A DNA stretch of 64,000 bases from Winogradskyella sp. (GCA_013002225.1 JABDKL010000173.1:1-64000); one strand, 5' to 3'. Shown: positions 27,821 to 37,379, counted from the first letter of the stretch. Notes: generated by a model not told the origin, from the sequence alone. Program-made: numbers and translations.

Positions 27821-29143
27821 TTGAAAAAAGTAGCATTTTATACCTTAGGTTGTAAACTAAACTTTTCTGAGACTTCGACCATTGCAAGAAGCTTTAAAGA
27901 TGAAGGATTTGATCGTGTAGACTTTAAGGAAAAGGCAGACATCTATGTTATAAATACTTGTTCGGTAACTGAGAATGCAGATAAGCGCTTTAAAAATATT
28001 GTTAAACAAGCACAAAGAGTGAATCCTGAAGCTTTTGTTGCGGCAATTGGATGTTACGCACAACTAAAACCAGAAGAATTGGCAGATGTTAATGGGGTAG
28101 ATTTGGTTCTTGGAGCTACAGAAAAATTTAAGATTACAGATTACCTAAATGACTTATCTAAAAATGACTTTGGGGAAGTGCATAGCTGTGAAATTGAAGA
28201 TGCAGATTTCTATGTAGGCAGTTATTCTATTGGCGATAGAACTAGAGCCTTTTTAAAGGTTCAGGATGGGTGTGATTACAAATGTACTTATTGCACAATA
28301 CCATTAGCAAGAGGGATATCGCGCAGTGATACCATGGAGAATGTTCTAAAAAACGCTGAGGAAATTTCTGGAAAGGGTATTAAGGAAATAGTTTTAACCG
28401 GAGTTAATATTGGTGACTATGGTAAGGGGGAATTTGGTAACAAAAAACATCAGCACACGTTTTTGGAACTTGTGACAGAATTAGATCAAGTAAAGGGCAT
28501 AGAGCGCTTGCGTATTTCTTCTATAGAACCCAATCTATTAAAAAATGATACTATAGAGTTAGTTGCAAATTCAAGAGCTTTTGTTCCACATTTTCATATT
28601 CCTTTACAGAGCGGTAGCAATGCCATTTTAAAAAAAATGAAACGTCGCTACATGCGCGAGTTGTATGTGGACAGAGTAAACAAAATTAGAGAGGTTATGC
28701 CAAATGCATGCATTGGCGTGGATGTAATCGTTGGCTTTCCTGGAGAAACAGAGCAGCATTTTTTGGAGACATACAATTTCTTGAATGACTTAGAGATATC
28801 GTATCTTCATGTTTTTACGTATTCTGAACGTGATAACACTGAAGCTGCTGTTATGGATGGCGAAGTACCTAAAAACGTTAGGGCCAAAAGAAGTAAGATG
28901 TTACGTGGACTTTCTGCAAAGAAAAGGCGTGCTTTTTATGAATCGCAAATTAATACTGTACATACTGTATTATTCGAGAGTGAAAATAAAGAAGGATATA
29001 TATATGGGTTTACAGAAAATTATGTAAAAGTAAAAACACCATGGAATCCAGAATTAGTGAATACAACGCACAAGGTTCAGTTAAGTTATATCGGTGAAGA
29101 TGGTGTGGTAAGATTTGAGTTTTTGCCAGTATTGGCAATTTAG
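27821..29143 (+). CDS. mtaB: tRNA t6A37 methylthiotransferase
   Basis: A 440-residue radical-SAM methylthiotransferase that converts t6A37 to ms2t6A37 in tRNAs reading ANN codons. The N-terminal UPF0004 domain has three iron-sulfur cysteines (Cys11, in INTCSVTENADKR, and AIGCYAQ). The radical-SAM cluster motif is DGCDYKCTYC. A C-terminal TRAM domain follows. MtaB rather than MiaB or RimO is supported by the start KKVAFYTLGCKLNFSET. The start must be TTG at 27821: an in-frame TAA lies at 27812-27814 and no ATG is available. It ends at a strong hairpin. Confidence 0.93.
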   Translation: MKKVAFYTLGCKLNFSETSTIARSFKDEGFDRVDFKEKADIYVINTCSVTENADKRFKNIVKQAQRVNPEAFVAAIGCYAQLKPEELADVNGVDLVLGATEKFKITDYLNDLSKNDFGEVHSCEIEDADFYVGSYSIGDRTRAFLKVQDGCDYKCTYCTIPLARGISRSDTMENVLKNAEEISGKGIKEIVLTGVNIGDYGKGEFGNKKHQHTFLELVTELDQVKGIERLRISSIEPNLLKNDTIELVANSRAFVPHFHIPLQSGSNAILKKMKRRYMRELYVDRVNKIREVMPNACIGVDVIVGFPGETEQHFLETYNFLNDLEISYLHVFTYSERDNTEAAVMDGEVPKNVRAKRSKMLRGLSAKKRRAFYESQINTVHTVLFESENKEGYIYGFTENYVKVKTPWNPELVNTTHKVQLSYIGEDGVVRFEFLPVLAI

Positions 29144-29165
29144 ATTGCATTAGGTTATAAAACAT

Positions 29166-29198
29166 AAAAAAACCGAAACTACATGTTTCGGTTTTTTT
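29166..29198. terminator. Bidirectional terminator after mtaB
   Basis: A perfect 14-bp stem (29166-29179 with 29185-29198) has a 5-nt loop and T/A tracts on both sides. It serves mtaB and the convergent GNAT-like gene. Confidence 0.92.
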
Positions 29199-29215
29199 AT
29201 TAATTAGTATTTAAA

Positions 29216-29512
29216 TTAAATTCGAATACCTACAGGAAGCATCCGTTTATATTTTCTGTTACTTCTTACAAACTTTGCAATTTCAGGGCTTGTTGGCACA
29301 ACACTTATATTACGTTCCTTGATGTTATCGAATACTAATGCCAAAAATTCCTTTTCAAATTCTTTAGTTCTAATAGAATCAGGAATAATCATCTTTGTTA
29401 AAAAAATCTTACGCTCTTGTAAAGAATACTCAATAACAGCCATGTCATTATCAACCTTTAATTCAAATTGACGAAGAAAATCGTTGTCAATCAATTCAGC
29501 AGTTTCTGTCAT
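29216..29512 (-). CDS. Small GNAT-like N-acetyltransferase
   Basis: A 98-residue protein that looks like the short GNAT domain of COG2388 proteins. The core strand pair AVIEYSLQERKIFLTKMIIPDSIRTKE matches their pattern, and VPTSPEIAKFVRSN resembles the end of the family. The classical acetyl-CoA loop R/Q-x-x-G-x-G/A is not clear, so it may bind CoA weakly or have another role. It is monocistronic, starts at ATG 29510-29512 and ends at a shared terminator. Confidence 0.7.
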   Translation of the reverse strand: MTETAELIDNDFLRQFELKVDNDMAVIEYSLQERKIFLTKMIIPDSIRTKEFEKEFLALVFDNIKERNISVVPTSPEIAKFVRSNRKYKRMLPVGIRI

Positions 29513-29672
29513 ATTTTTATAATTTAAAATTAGCGGTTGGAGTGTAGATACTATATTTTATATAGTTTTGCTGTGCAAAGGTACAAAAAATCAGCTTATG
29601 TTTTAGGATATGGTTGTTAAAACGTTAAATTATAAATATTTACAAAGCGCTAATTAAAGGTATAAAATATCA

Positions 29673-30335
29673 ATGAGTCCAGAAATTACACACGTTTATT
29701 TAATGCCAGGGATGGCTGCAAACCCGACCATATTTGAATACATTAAGTTGCCTGAAGAGAATTATAAAATTCATTGGTTAGAATGGCAAATACCTAACCA
29801 AAAAGAAACTTTTAGTAGCTATGCTCAACGCATGTGTGAGTTCATTGAGTATGAAAACGTAGTGTTGCTGGGTGTTTCTTTTGGTGGCATGTTAGTACAG
29901 GAGATGAGTAAATATTTAACACTGAAAAAATTATTTGTAGTTTCCAGTGTAAAATCACATCATGAGTTGCCTAAAAGATTAAAGTTGTTAAAGGTTACAA
30001 AAGCTTATAAAATACTTCCCACACAACTAATAGGAAATATTGATTTATTAGCAAAATACGCTTTTGGAGAAACAATAAAAAAGCGGGTAGATCTCTATAA
30101 AAAATACCTTTCTGTTGACGATAAAAGGTATTTAGACTGGGCAATAGAACAGGTGGTTTGCTGGGAGCAAGAAAAACCGCATCCAGATGCTATATATATT
30201 CATGGTGACAAGGATATCGTATTCCCCCATTCATGTGGAGGAAAATGTATTATTATTAATGGCGGCACTCATATAATGGTCATAAATAAGTACAAGTGGT
30301 TTAACGAAAATTTACCAAAACTTATAGAGTCCTGA
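29673..30335 (+). CDS. Alpha/beta hydrolase
   Basis: A 220-residue alpha/beta hydrolase without a signal peptide. The nucleophile elbow is GVSFGG with Ser69. The acid is probably the Asp in YIHGDKDIVFP and the histidine is in GGTHIMV near the C-terminus. The oxyanion region is MPGMAANPTIFE. The protein is short for the fold, with a reduced lid. Substrate is not evident. It is the first of three genes on this strand, before a lytic transglycosylase and cardiolipin synthase. Confidence 0.82.
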   Translation: MSPEITHVYLMPGMAANPTIFEYIKLPEENYKIHWLEWQIPNQKETFSSYAQRMCEFIEYENVVLLGVSFGGMLVQEMSKYLTLKKLFVVSSVKSHHELPKRLKLLKVTKAYKILPTQLIGNIDLLAKYAFGETIKKRVDLYKKYLSVDDKRYLDWAIEQVVCWEQEKPHPDAIYIHGDKDIVFPHSCGGKCIIINGGTHIMVINKYKWFNENLPKLIES

Positions 30336-30383
30336 ATTTGAAAGCCACTAATAATTACTTACATTTATAAAAAAACAACAGTG

Positions 30384-31319
30384 ATGAAAATTATAAAAAA
30401 CATAGTCATAACCTTAGGAGTGGTCTGCATTTCTGGGGTTTTTATCTTTTCGATGCAAAAAGCACCATCAGATAATTCAATTGGTAAAGAAAAGCCATAT
30501 GTAAATGATTACAATGTTTACGCATTAGAAATGCCAGAAGGTTTAAATTTTGCTGGTGAAATGGTTCCAATTCAAAATCCAGACATTTACGAACGTATGG
30601 ATCGGGAATTATTGGTAAACACTTATTGGCAGTCTAATGGGTTGCTAATGTTTAAACGTGCACAGAAATATTTCCCAATCATTGAGCCAATTTTAAGAAA
30701 GAATGGTGTGCCAGATGATTTTAAATACCTGGCAGTAATTGAAAGTGGCCTTACAAATGCTGTTTCTCCTGCAGGTGCACGTGGATTTTGGCAGATTATG
30801 AAAGCTACAGGTCGAGAAAATGGATTAGAAATTAATGATAATGTAGATGAGCGCTATAATTTAATTTTGGCCACAGAGGTAGCTTGTAAGTATTTAAAAG
30901 ATGCTAAAAATAATTTAGGCACCTGGACCCTAGCCGCAGCAGCCTACAACGCGGGTAATGCAGGCATTTCAAGGCGTCTTAAGGAACAAGATGTAACTAA
31001 TTATTATGATCTGCTACTAGGTGAAGAAACCGGTAGATATATGTTTAGGATTGTAGCACTTAAAGAAATTTTAGGTCATCCTGAAAAATACGGTTTCAAT
31101 TTTAATAAAAGTGACTTATACAAAGCCGTACCGACTTACACAGTAGAGGTCGATACCGCAGTATCAGATTTCTCTCAATTCGCCAAAAAATTTGGAATTA
31201 ATTATAAGCTTTTAAAGCTTCACAATCCATGGTTAAGAGAGCCGCATTTAAATAATAAATCAAGAAAATTATATACTATAGAAATTCCTCAAGAAGGACA
31301 TTATAAAACTAATCCTTAA
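30384..31319 (+). CDS. Membrane-anchored lytic transglycosylase (SLT domain)
   Basis: A 311-residue peptidoglycan hydrolase. An N-terminal helix (residues 7-24) anchors or exports it. The SLT/MltD-type domain covers about residues 95-230; the catalytic glutamate is in LAVIESGLTN, followed by AGARGFWQIM and the conserved AAAAYNAG. About 80 residues after it contain a single region resembling a degenerate LysM. It cleaves glycan strands to anhydromuramoyl ends. ATG at 30384 is preferred over GTG at 30381. Its stop codon touches the TTG start of the cardiolipin synthase gene. Confidence 0.88.
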   Translation: MKIIKNIVITLGVVCISGVFIFSMQKAPSDNSIGKEKPYVNDYNVYALEMPEGLNFAGEMVPIQNPDIYERMDRELLVNTYWQSNGLLMFKRAQKYFPIIEPILRKNGVPDDFKYLAVIESGLTNAVSPAGARGFWQIMKATGRENGLEINDNVDERYNLILATEVACKYLKDAKNNLGTWTLAAAAYNAGNAGISRRLKEQDVTNYYDLLLGEETGRYMFRIVALKEILGHPEKYGFNFNKSDLYKAVPTYTVEVDTAVSDFSQFAKKFGINYKLLKLHNPWLREPHLNNKSRKLYTIEIPQEGHYKTNP

Positions 31320-32774
31320 TTGTTATTGGAATTTATTAAAAACCATATCTGGCAGATTTTAATTGGGCTAAATTATATTTTAGCCCTTTCAGCTGTAATC
31401 ACTATTTTATTAAAAAGGCTTAACCCAACTAAAACGTTGAGTTATATTATTGGCCTATTGGTATTACCTTTTATTGGGCTAATTTTTTACTATTTATTTG
31501 GGCAAGAATACCGAAAATCTAAAATTTTCTCACGCAAAAATGTTCTGAATCAATCCGTTGTTAAAAAGATTCAGAGTGAGCTCGAATTAGACACAAAGAC
31601 CATAAACAAGGTTGATGACATTCTGGATGAAAAATCTAAATTAATCCCATTATTATACAATAGTGAAAAATCGAAGTTAACTGTTAATAATGAAATAAAA
31701 CTTATTAAGAATGGCGATAATAAATTTGAGATGGTTTTTGACGACATATCGACGGCTAAACATCATATTCATTTAGAATATTTTATTATTAAAGACGATA
31801 AAATTGGAACAGAATTATTAAATCTTTTATGTCAAAAAGCCGAAGAAGGCTTAGAGGTTAGAATTGTCATAGATGATGTAGGAAGTTCTATTTCATCAAA
31901 GATGAAGAAAAAACTTAAGAACTGTGGTATTGAAATGCATGCGTTTATGCCTGTATTATTTTCAAAGTTTACAGGTCAAATGAATTATAGAGACCATAGA
32001 AAAATAATTGTTATAGACGGTAAAATTGGTTATGTAGGTGGTATAAATATTTCAGATAATTATGTAAATGCGAATAATGACAGATATTGGCGAGATACCC
32101 ATATAAGAATAACAGGTGAGGCTGTAAAACCGTTACAAATTCTTTTTTTAACTACATGGGATTTTGCAAGTGATGACGAACTGAAAATTTCTAAATCGTA
32201 TTTTCCAGAGCATAACTGTAAGGAAAATGTACCCTTACAAATTGCAGCAAGTGGACCAGATACAGATTGGTCTAATATAATGGAAGCTATTTTTGTTGCC
32301 ATAACTAATGCAGAGAAAACTATTTATATCACAACACCATATTTTATTCCAAATGACGAAATCATTACCGCATTGCAAGTGGCTTCGCGAAGTAATTTAG
32401 ATGTAAAAATAATTGTGCCTAAAAAATCTGACTCATGGGTTGCGCAATATGCTACTAACTCCTACTTAGAGCAATTAATGGAGGCAAACGTTGAGGTCTA
32501 TCAGTACACCAAGGGATTTATACATGCCAAAACTATGGTTGTTGATAATGTTTTTGGCACTGTTGGAACTGCAAATATGGATTACCGTAGTTTTAACATT
32601 AATTTTGAGGTCAATGCATTAATTTACAACACAGAGTTTTGTGACCAGCTTACAGAGATGTTTAACGATGATCTAAAGGACACGAAAAAACTTGATTATG
32701 AAAGTTGGAAGAATCGTCCTAAAAGCACAAAATTTATAGAAGCTGTTGCAAGGTTAGCAGCGCCATTGTTGTAA
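31320..32774 (+). CDS. cls: Cardiolipin synthase (phospholipase D family)
   Basis: A 484-residue inner-membrane enzyme that makes cardiolipin from two phosphatidylglycerols. Two N-terminal transmembrane helices (about residues 10-30 and 38-58) precede two PLD domains. The HKD motifs are YRDHRKIIVIDGKIGYVGG and FIHAKTMVVDNVFGTVGTAN. The start is TTG at 31320, set by the stop codon of the previous gene directly before it and by the lack of ATG in the membrane segment. The tight join to a lytic transglycosylase suggests a shared envelope role. Confidence 0.93.
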   Translation: MLLEFIKNHIWQILIGLNYILALSAVITILLKRLNPTKTLSYIIGLLVLPFIGLIFYYLFGQEYRKSKIFSRKNVLNQSVVKKIQSELELDTKTINKVDDILDEKSKLIPLLYNSEKSKLTVNNEIKLIKNGDNKFEMVFDDISTAKHHIHLEYFIIKDDKIGTELLNLLCQKAEEGLEVRIVIDDVGSSISSKMKKKLKNCGIEMHAFMPVLFSKFTGQMNYRDHRKIIVIDGKIGYVGGINISDNYVNANNDRYWRDTHIRITGEAVKPLQILFLTTWDFASDDELKISKSYFPEHNCKENVPLQIAASGPDTDWSNIMEAIFVAITNAEKTIYITTPYFIPNDEIITALQVASRSNLDVKIIVPKKSDSWVAQYATNSYLEQLMEANVEVYQYTKGFIHAKTMVVDNVFGTVGTANMDYRSFNINFEVNALIYNTEFCDQLTEMFNDDLKDTKKLDYESWKNRPKSTKFIEAVARLAAPLL

Positions 32775-32776
32775 AA

Positions 32777-33355
32777 TTAGCGTCTGCTTCTTCGATTTTG
32801 TCTTGCAGATGTTGGCTGCCCGTAATGTTGTTTTGGTATCGACGCCTTTTTCATTTGCTGTTTCATCATCTTTATCTGTTCTGCAAGCATATTTCTCTTA
32901 TCTAATTTTTCTGCTTCTGATAACAGCTTATTGGCTTCCTGTTTGCGACGCTTAGAAAAAGCAATACCTGCTAAATTTAACTTAGCCATAGCTAAATCAT
33001 GATCCATTGACAATCCAAGTTGTACCGCTTTCTTAAAAAATTTTTCAGCCTCATTCATATTTGTTTGAGAAACCATTACACCATTTAGGTAGTTTAGATA
33101 ACCTTGCTGTTTTTTAACTAAAGCGCCTTCCGGATTTTTTATTTTATCTAACCATTTCTTGGCTCCGGCAAAATCTTGTTTTCTTAGTCGTAAAAATGCC
33201 AGTAAAATCAGCTCATTTTTAAAATATAAAAAAATAAAAATGGTAGAAAGCAGTAAAAACATAATGCCATTTCCAATGTACCCTTCAGTAAATTGATAAA
33301 TAGCATAAGCTATAATTAATGCAGCGATGACTAATTTTATATTTTTATTGAACAT
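32777..33355 (-). CDS. TPR-like membrane protein of unknown function
   Basis: A 193-residue protein with two N-terminal membrane helices (about residues 6-22 and 27-46) and a helical tail resembling tetratricopeptide repeats (EAEKFFKKAVQLGLSMDHDLAMA marks one, given by its ends EAEKFF and DLAMA). The C-terminus is very basic (ARQNRRSRR). ATG at 33353-33355 is preferred to a TTG 42 bp upstream. It is convergent with cardiolipin synthase (2-bp gap) and divergent from rpmH. Its function is unknown. Confidence 0.75.
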   Translation of the reverse strand: MFNKNIKLVIAALIIAYAIYQFTEGYIGNGIMFLLLSTIFIFLYFKNELILLAFLRLRKQDFAGAKKWLDKIKNPEGALVKKQQGYLNYLNGVMVSQTNMNEAEKFFKKAVQLGLSMDHDLAMAKLNLAGIAFSKRRKQEANKLLSEAEKLDKRNMLAEQIKMMKQQMKKASIPKQHYGQPTSARQNRRSRR

Positions 33356-33421
33356 ATTTCTGTTTATTTTTGCAGTGCGCAAAGGTAATAAAAACAATTA
33401 AAATTTTTTTCTTTTTGCCAC

Positions 33422-33451
33422 TTGTAAAAGTAAAAACTTGTTGTATATTTG
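33422..33451 (+). promoter_or_regulatory. Promoter of rpmH
   Basis: TTG (33422-33424), a 19-nt spacer and TATATTTG (33444-33451) match the Bacteroidota promoter consensus, with the same spacing as the rpmE2 promoter. It lies 63 bp upstream of the L34 start. Confidence 0.75.
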
Positions 33452-33514
33452 CACGCAGTTTTGAGATAGCTTTCAAACATAATAAAAGTATATAAGATTT
33501 AAAAATATAAGACA

Positions 33515-33676
33515 ATGCCAAAAAGAACGTTTCAACCGTCAAAAAGAAAAAGAAGAAACAAGCATGGTTTCAGAGAGAGAATGGCTTCTGTTAACGGAAG
33601 AAAAGTTTTAGCCCGTAGAAGAGCTAAAGGTAGAAAGAGATTGTCTGTATCTTCAGAATTAAGACATAAAAAATAA
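33515..33676 (+). CDS. rpmH: 50S ribosomal protein L34
   Basis: A 53-residue, very basic protein reading [19 protein letters not shown] at the start and containing [20 protein letters not shown], the L34 signature. The ATG at 33515-33517 fits the universal start. It has its own promoter and terminator. In many bacteria rpmH lies next to rnpA and dnaA; here it stands alone between a TPR-like gene and carB. Confidence 0.97.
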   Translation: MPKRTFQPSKRKRRNKHGFRERMASVNGRKVLARRRAKGRKRLSVSSELRHKK

Positions 33677-33699
33677 TGATTAACAATTGTTAATATTTT

Positions 33700-33727
33700 A
33701 AAGGCGTTACTTAGGTGTAACGCCTTT
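33700..33727 (+). terminator. Terminator of rpmH
   Basis: AAAGGCGTTAC (33700-33710) and GTAACGCCTTT (33717-33727) form a perfect 11-bp stem with a 6-nt loop, followed by Ts. It separates rpmH from carB. Confidence 0.9.
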
Positions 33728-33777
33728 TTTTATAGCCTATTGATAACTATTTTTACACATTATAACACAAATTACTC

Positions 33778-36633
33778 ATGCCTAAGAACAAAAATTTAAA
33801 ATCTATTTTACTTATCGGTTCTGGACCAATAATTATTGGACAAGCCTGCGAATTTGATTATTCAGGATCTCAAGCATTACGTTCCCTGAGAGAGGATGGA
33901 ATTGAAACAATACTTATCAATTCTAATCCTGCAACAATTATGACTGACCCTAAAATGGCAGATCACGTTTATTTGTTGCCTTTAACTACAAAATCTATTA
34001 TTAAGATTTTAAAAGAACATCCTCAAATAGATGCTGTGTTACCAACAATGGGTGGGCAAACTGCTCTAAACCTTTGTATCGAAGCAGATGAAAAAGGAAT
34101 TTGGGAAGATTTTGATGTTGAAATTATAGGTGTTGACATTGATGCTATTAATATCACAGAAGATAGAGAGAAGTTTAGAGATTTAATGACAAAAATAGGT
34201 GTTGGCATGGCACCACAAGAAACAGCTACCTCTTTCTTAAAAGGAAAGGAAATAGCGCAAGAATTTGGATTTCCACTATGTATTAGAGCCTCATTTACAT
34301 TAGGAGGAGCTGGTGCCTCAATTGTTTATGATGAAAAAGAATTTGATGAAGCTTTAACCAGAGGTTTGGAAATTTCCCCTATTCATGAGGTTATGATCGA
34401 TAAAGCCTTATTAGGTTGGAAAGAATACGAGCTTGAGTTATTACGCGATAAAAATGACAATGTTGTAATTATATGTACGATTGAGAATATGGACCCTATG
34501 GGAATCCATACTGGGGATTCTATAACCGTAGCACCGGCAATGACCTTGTCTGATAAGACCTTTCAGAAAATGCGAGACATGGCCATACATATGATGCGTA
34601 GTATTGGTGATTTTGCAGGTGGATGTAATGTTCAGTTTGCTGTTAGCCCAGATGAGGAAGAAGATATTATTGCTATAGAAATTAATCCACGTGTTTCACG
34701 TTCCTCAGCATTAGCAAGTAAAGCTACTGGTTACCCTATTGCTAAGGTGGCGGCAAAATTAGCTTTAGGTTATACCTTAGATGAGTTAAGTAACCAAATA
34801 ACTAAATCAACTTCAGCATTATTTGAACCTACATTAGATTACGTTATTGTAAAAATACCACGATGGAATTTTGATAAATTCGAAGGTTCTGACAGAACAT
34901 TAGGCTTACAGATGAAAGCTGTTGGTGAAGTTATGGCAATAGGCCGTTCGTTCCAGGAAGCGCTTCATAAGGCAACACAATCGCTTGAAATTAAGCGTAA
35001 TGGATTGGGAGCAGATGGGAAGGGTTATAAAAACTATGATCAGATCATTGAAAAATTAACTCATGCAAGCTGGGATCGTGTATTTGTAATTTATGATGCC
35101 ATCCAAATGGGAATTCCATTAAGTCGTATTCATGAAATTACTAAAATAGATATGTGGTTCTTGAAGCAGTATGAAGAATTGTATCATATCGAAAAAGAGA
35201 TCTCAACTTTTACCATAGACAGTATAGACAGAGAATTATTGTTGGAAGCGAAGCAAAAAGGCTATGGTGACAGACAAATTGCACATATGCTAAAGTGTTT
35301 GGAAAGCGAAGTTTATAATAAGCGAAGAGAACTTAATATAAATCGTGTATATAAATTGGTTGATACCTGTGCGGCAGAATTTAAAGCGCAAACTCCATAT
35401 TATTATTCGACTTTTGAAAGTGAGTTCGAAACTGCCGATGGTGTAGTATCTGTTGCTAATGAAAGTGTTGTCTCAGATAAGAAAAAAATAATAGTTTTAG
35501 GTTCAGGTCCTAACCGGATCGGACAAGGAATTGAGTTTGATTATTGTTGTGTTCACGGTGTTTTAGCAGCAGCAGAATGTGGCTATGAAACGATTATGAT
35601 TAACTGTAATCCCGAAACCGTTTCAACCGATTTTGACATTGCAGACAAGCTTTATTTCGAACCTGTGTTCTGGGAGCATATTTACGACATAATACAACAC
35701 GAAAAACCAGAAGGTGTCATCGTTCAATTAGGTGGGCAAACAGCTTTAAAACTTGCAGAGAAATTAGAGCGTTATGGTGTAAAAATAATGGGTACTAGCT
35801 TTAAATCTTTGGATTTAGCTGAAGACAGAGGGACATTTTCAACCATATTAAAAGAAAATAATATTCCTTATCCTGAGTTTGATGTCGCACAATCTGCTGA
35901 TGAAGCCTTGGCGATTGCAGATGTATTAGACTTCCCAATATTAGTTAGACCTTCTTATGTCCTAGGTGGTCAGGGTATGAAAATTGTAATTAACAAACAA
36001 GAATTAGAGGCGCATGTAATTGATTTATTAAAATCAATTCCAGGTAATAAATTGTTATTAGACCACTACCTCGATGGTGCTATAGAAGCAGAAGCTGATG
36101 CTATTTGCGATGCAGATGGTAATGTGTATATCATTGGTATTATGGAGCATATTGAGCCATGCGGAATACACTCAGGTGATAGTAATGCTACTTTACCACC
36201 ATTTAATTTAGGGGAGTTTGTAATGCAGCAAATCATAGATCATACACATACGATTGCTAGAGCATTAAATACTGTTGGGTTAATTAATATTCAATTTGCT
36301 ATCAAAGACGATACAGTTTATATTATCGAAGCAAACCCGAGAGCTTCTCGTACAGTGCCATTTATAGCTAAAGCATACAAAGAACCTTATGTAAATTATG
36401 CAACAAAGGTGATGTTGGGAGAGAAGAAGGTAACAGACTTTGATTTTAACCCTCAGTTAGATGGCTATGCTATTAAACAACCTGTCTTTTCATTCAATAA
36501 GTTTCCAAACGTCAATAAAAAGCTTGGTCCAGAAATGAAAAGTACAGGCGAAAGCATTCTGTTTATAGATAGTTTAAAGGATGATGAGTTTTATGATTTA
36601 TATTCTAGAAGAAAAATGTATTTGAGTAAGTAG
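33778..36633 (+). CDS. carB: Carbamoyl-phosphate synthase large subunit, lacking the regulatory domain
   Basis: A 951-residue CarB that makes carbamoyl phosphate from bicarbonate, ammonia and two ATP, for pyrimidine and arginine synthesis. Both ATP-grasp halves are complete: SGPIIIGQACEFDYSG opens the first and SGPNRIGQGIEFDYC the second, with GGQTALNLC and GGQTALKLA as the paired motifs. The chain ends soon after the second half, at RRKMYLSK. The roughly 120-residue MGS-like domain that binds UMP and ornithine in E. coli CarB (1073 residues) is missing. No carA lies in the window. The short form is, as far as I know, usual in Flavobacteriia. Confidence 0.95.
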   Translation: MPKNKNLKSILLIGSGPIIIGQACEFDYSGSQALRSLREDGIETILINSNPATIMTDPKMADHVYLLPLTTKSIIKILKEHPQIDAVLPTMGGQTALNLCIEADEKGIWEDFDVEIIGVDIDAINITEDREKFRDLMTKIGVGMAPQETATSFLKGKEIAQEFGFPLCIRASFTLGGAGASIVYDEKEFDEALTRGLEISPIHEVMIDKALLGWKEYELELLRDKNDNVVIICTIENMDPMGIHTGDSITVAPAMTLSDKTFQKMRDMAIHMMRSIGDFAGGCNVQFAVSPDEEEDIIAIEINPRVSRSSALASKATGYPIAKVAAKLALGYTLDELSNQITKSTSALFEPTLDYVIVKIPRWNFDKFEGSDRTLGLQMKAVGEVMAIGRSFQEALHKATQSLEIKRNGLGADGKGYKNYDQIIEKLTHASWDRVFVIYDAIQMGIPLSRIHEITKIDMWFLKQYEELYHIEKEISTFTIDSIDRELLLEAKQKGYGDRQIAHMLKCLESEVYNKRRELNINRVYKLVDTCAAEFKAQTPYYYSTFESEFETADGVVSVANESVVSDKKKIIVLGSGPNRIGQGIEFDYCCVHGVLAAAECGYETIMINCNPETVSTDFDIADKLYFEPVFWEHIYDIIQHEKPEGVIVQLGGQTALKLAEKLERYGVKIMGTSFKSLDLAEDRGTFSTILKENNIPYPEFDVAQSADEALAIADVLDFPILVRPSYVLGGQGMKIVINKQELEAHVIDLLKSIPGNKLLLDHYLDGAIEAEADAICDADGNVYIIGIMEHIEPCGIHSGDSNATLPPFNLGEFVMQQIIDHTHTIARALNTVGLINIQFAIKDDTVYIIEANPRASRTVPFIAKAYKEPYVNYATKVMLGEKKVTDFDFNPQLDGYAIKQPVFSFNKFPNVNKKLGPEMKSTGESILFIDSLKDDEFYDLYSRRKMYLSK

Positions 36634-36735
36634 GATGGTTTTTGGGTTTTCAACTTATTGAAAATTAAGGTTTTATAAACTTGTGAGCTAGCGGTAATTC
36701 GGCATATTTTTTGTATCTTCATAAAAAAAAAGAAT

Positions 36736-37362
36736 ATGATGAAAAAATTACTTTTACTTTTATGTCTCTTTGTAGTATACGGGATGTCGGCTCAAACTGA
36801 GACGATAACAATAGATTGGTCCTTCGGATCAAACTCTGATGTTACGCCAGAAACTGCTTCCACAAATGCAGATAGAACCATTGAGGTTGGTGATACTGTT
36901 ATTTGGGATTTTTACTCTACCGGAACTCATACAGTTACAAGTAAGCCTGGAAGTGCAGAAACTTGGGATAGTGGGCTTATTAGTTCTGGAACAGGAGTTA
37001 CCTATAGTCGAACTTTTAATACTATTGGTGTTAATGATTATGAGTGTACACCTCATCCTGGTAATATGTATGGCACGATTACGGTTGTAGCAGAGGGATC
37101 TTTAAGTGTGCCAGATTTACAGAAAAACTCAAATTTCGATATTTCACCAAATCCAAGTAGAGACCGACTAAATATTAAATTGCAGGCTTATACAGACGAA
37201 TTAAAAATTGAAGTTTTTGATGTCTTAGGAAAGCGGGTTTATACAGGTGTATTAAATCAGTTAAATTCTACTGTAAATGTTAGTTCATGGAATAGCGGAA
37301 TATATCTGGTAAGAGTTTCAAACGAAAAAGCAATAGAGACGAAACGATTTATAAAACAGTAA
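36736..37362 (+). CDS. Secreted cupredoxin with T9SS sorting domain
   Basis: A 208-residue secreted protein. After the signal peptide (ending near GMSAQ) comes a plastocyanin/azurin-like domain at about residues 25-115. Likely type 1 copper ligands are the His in GTHTVTSK and the Cys, His and Met in YECTPHPGNMYG. A type A T9SS sorting domain occupies the C-terminus (DISPNPSRDRLNI, then GIYLVRVSN). It probably carries electrons, or stores copper, at the cell surface. It starts at one of two adjacent ATGs (36736 or 36739). It is monocistronic with a shared terminator. Confidence 0.88.
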   Translation: MMKKLLLLLCLFVVYGMSAQTETITIDWSFGSNSDVTPETASTNADRTIEVGDTVIWDFYSTGTHTVTSKPGSAETWDSGLISSGTGVTYSRTFNTIGVNDYECTPHPGNMYGTITVVAEGSLSVPDLQKNSNFDISPNPSRDRLNIKLQAYTDELKIEVFDVLGKRVYTGVLNQLNSTVNVSSWNSGIYLVRVSNEKAIETKRFIKQ

Positions 37363-37379
37363 TTAAAATTATAATTGCG

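Noticed and set aside
28697..28714. GCATGC-containing sequence resembling the MarR palindrome
   Set aside because: It lies inside the mtaB coding region and is explained by codons.
36647..36664. Hairpin TTTTCAA/TTGAAAA after carB as a terminator
   Set aside because: The stem is short and AT-only with no T-run after it, so it cannot be separated from chance.
36829..37090. Frames on both strands inside the cupredoxin gene
   Set aside because: Low-complexity shadows of a protein with clear copper ligands and a T9SS domain.
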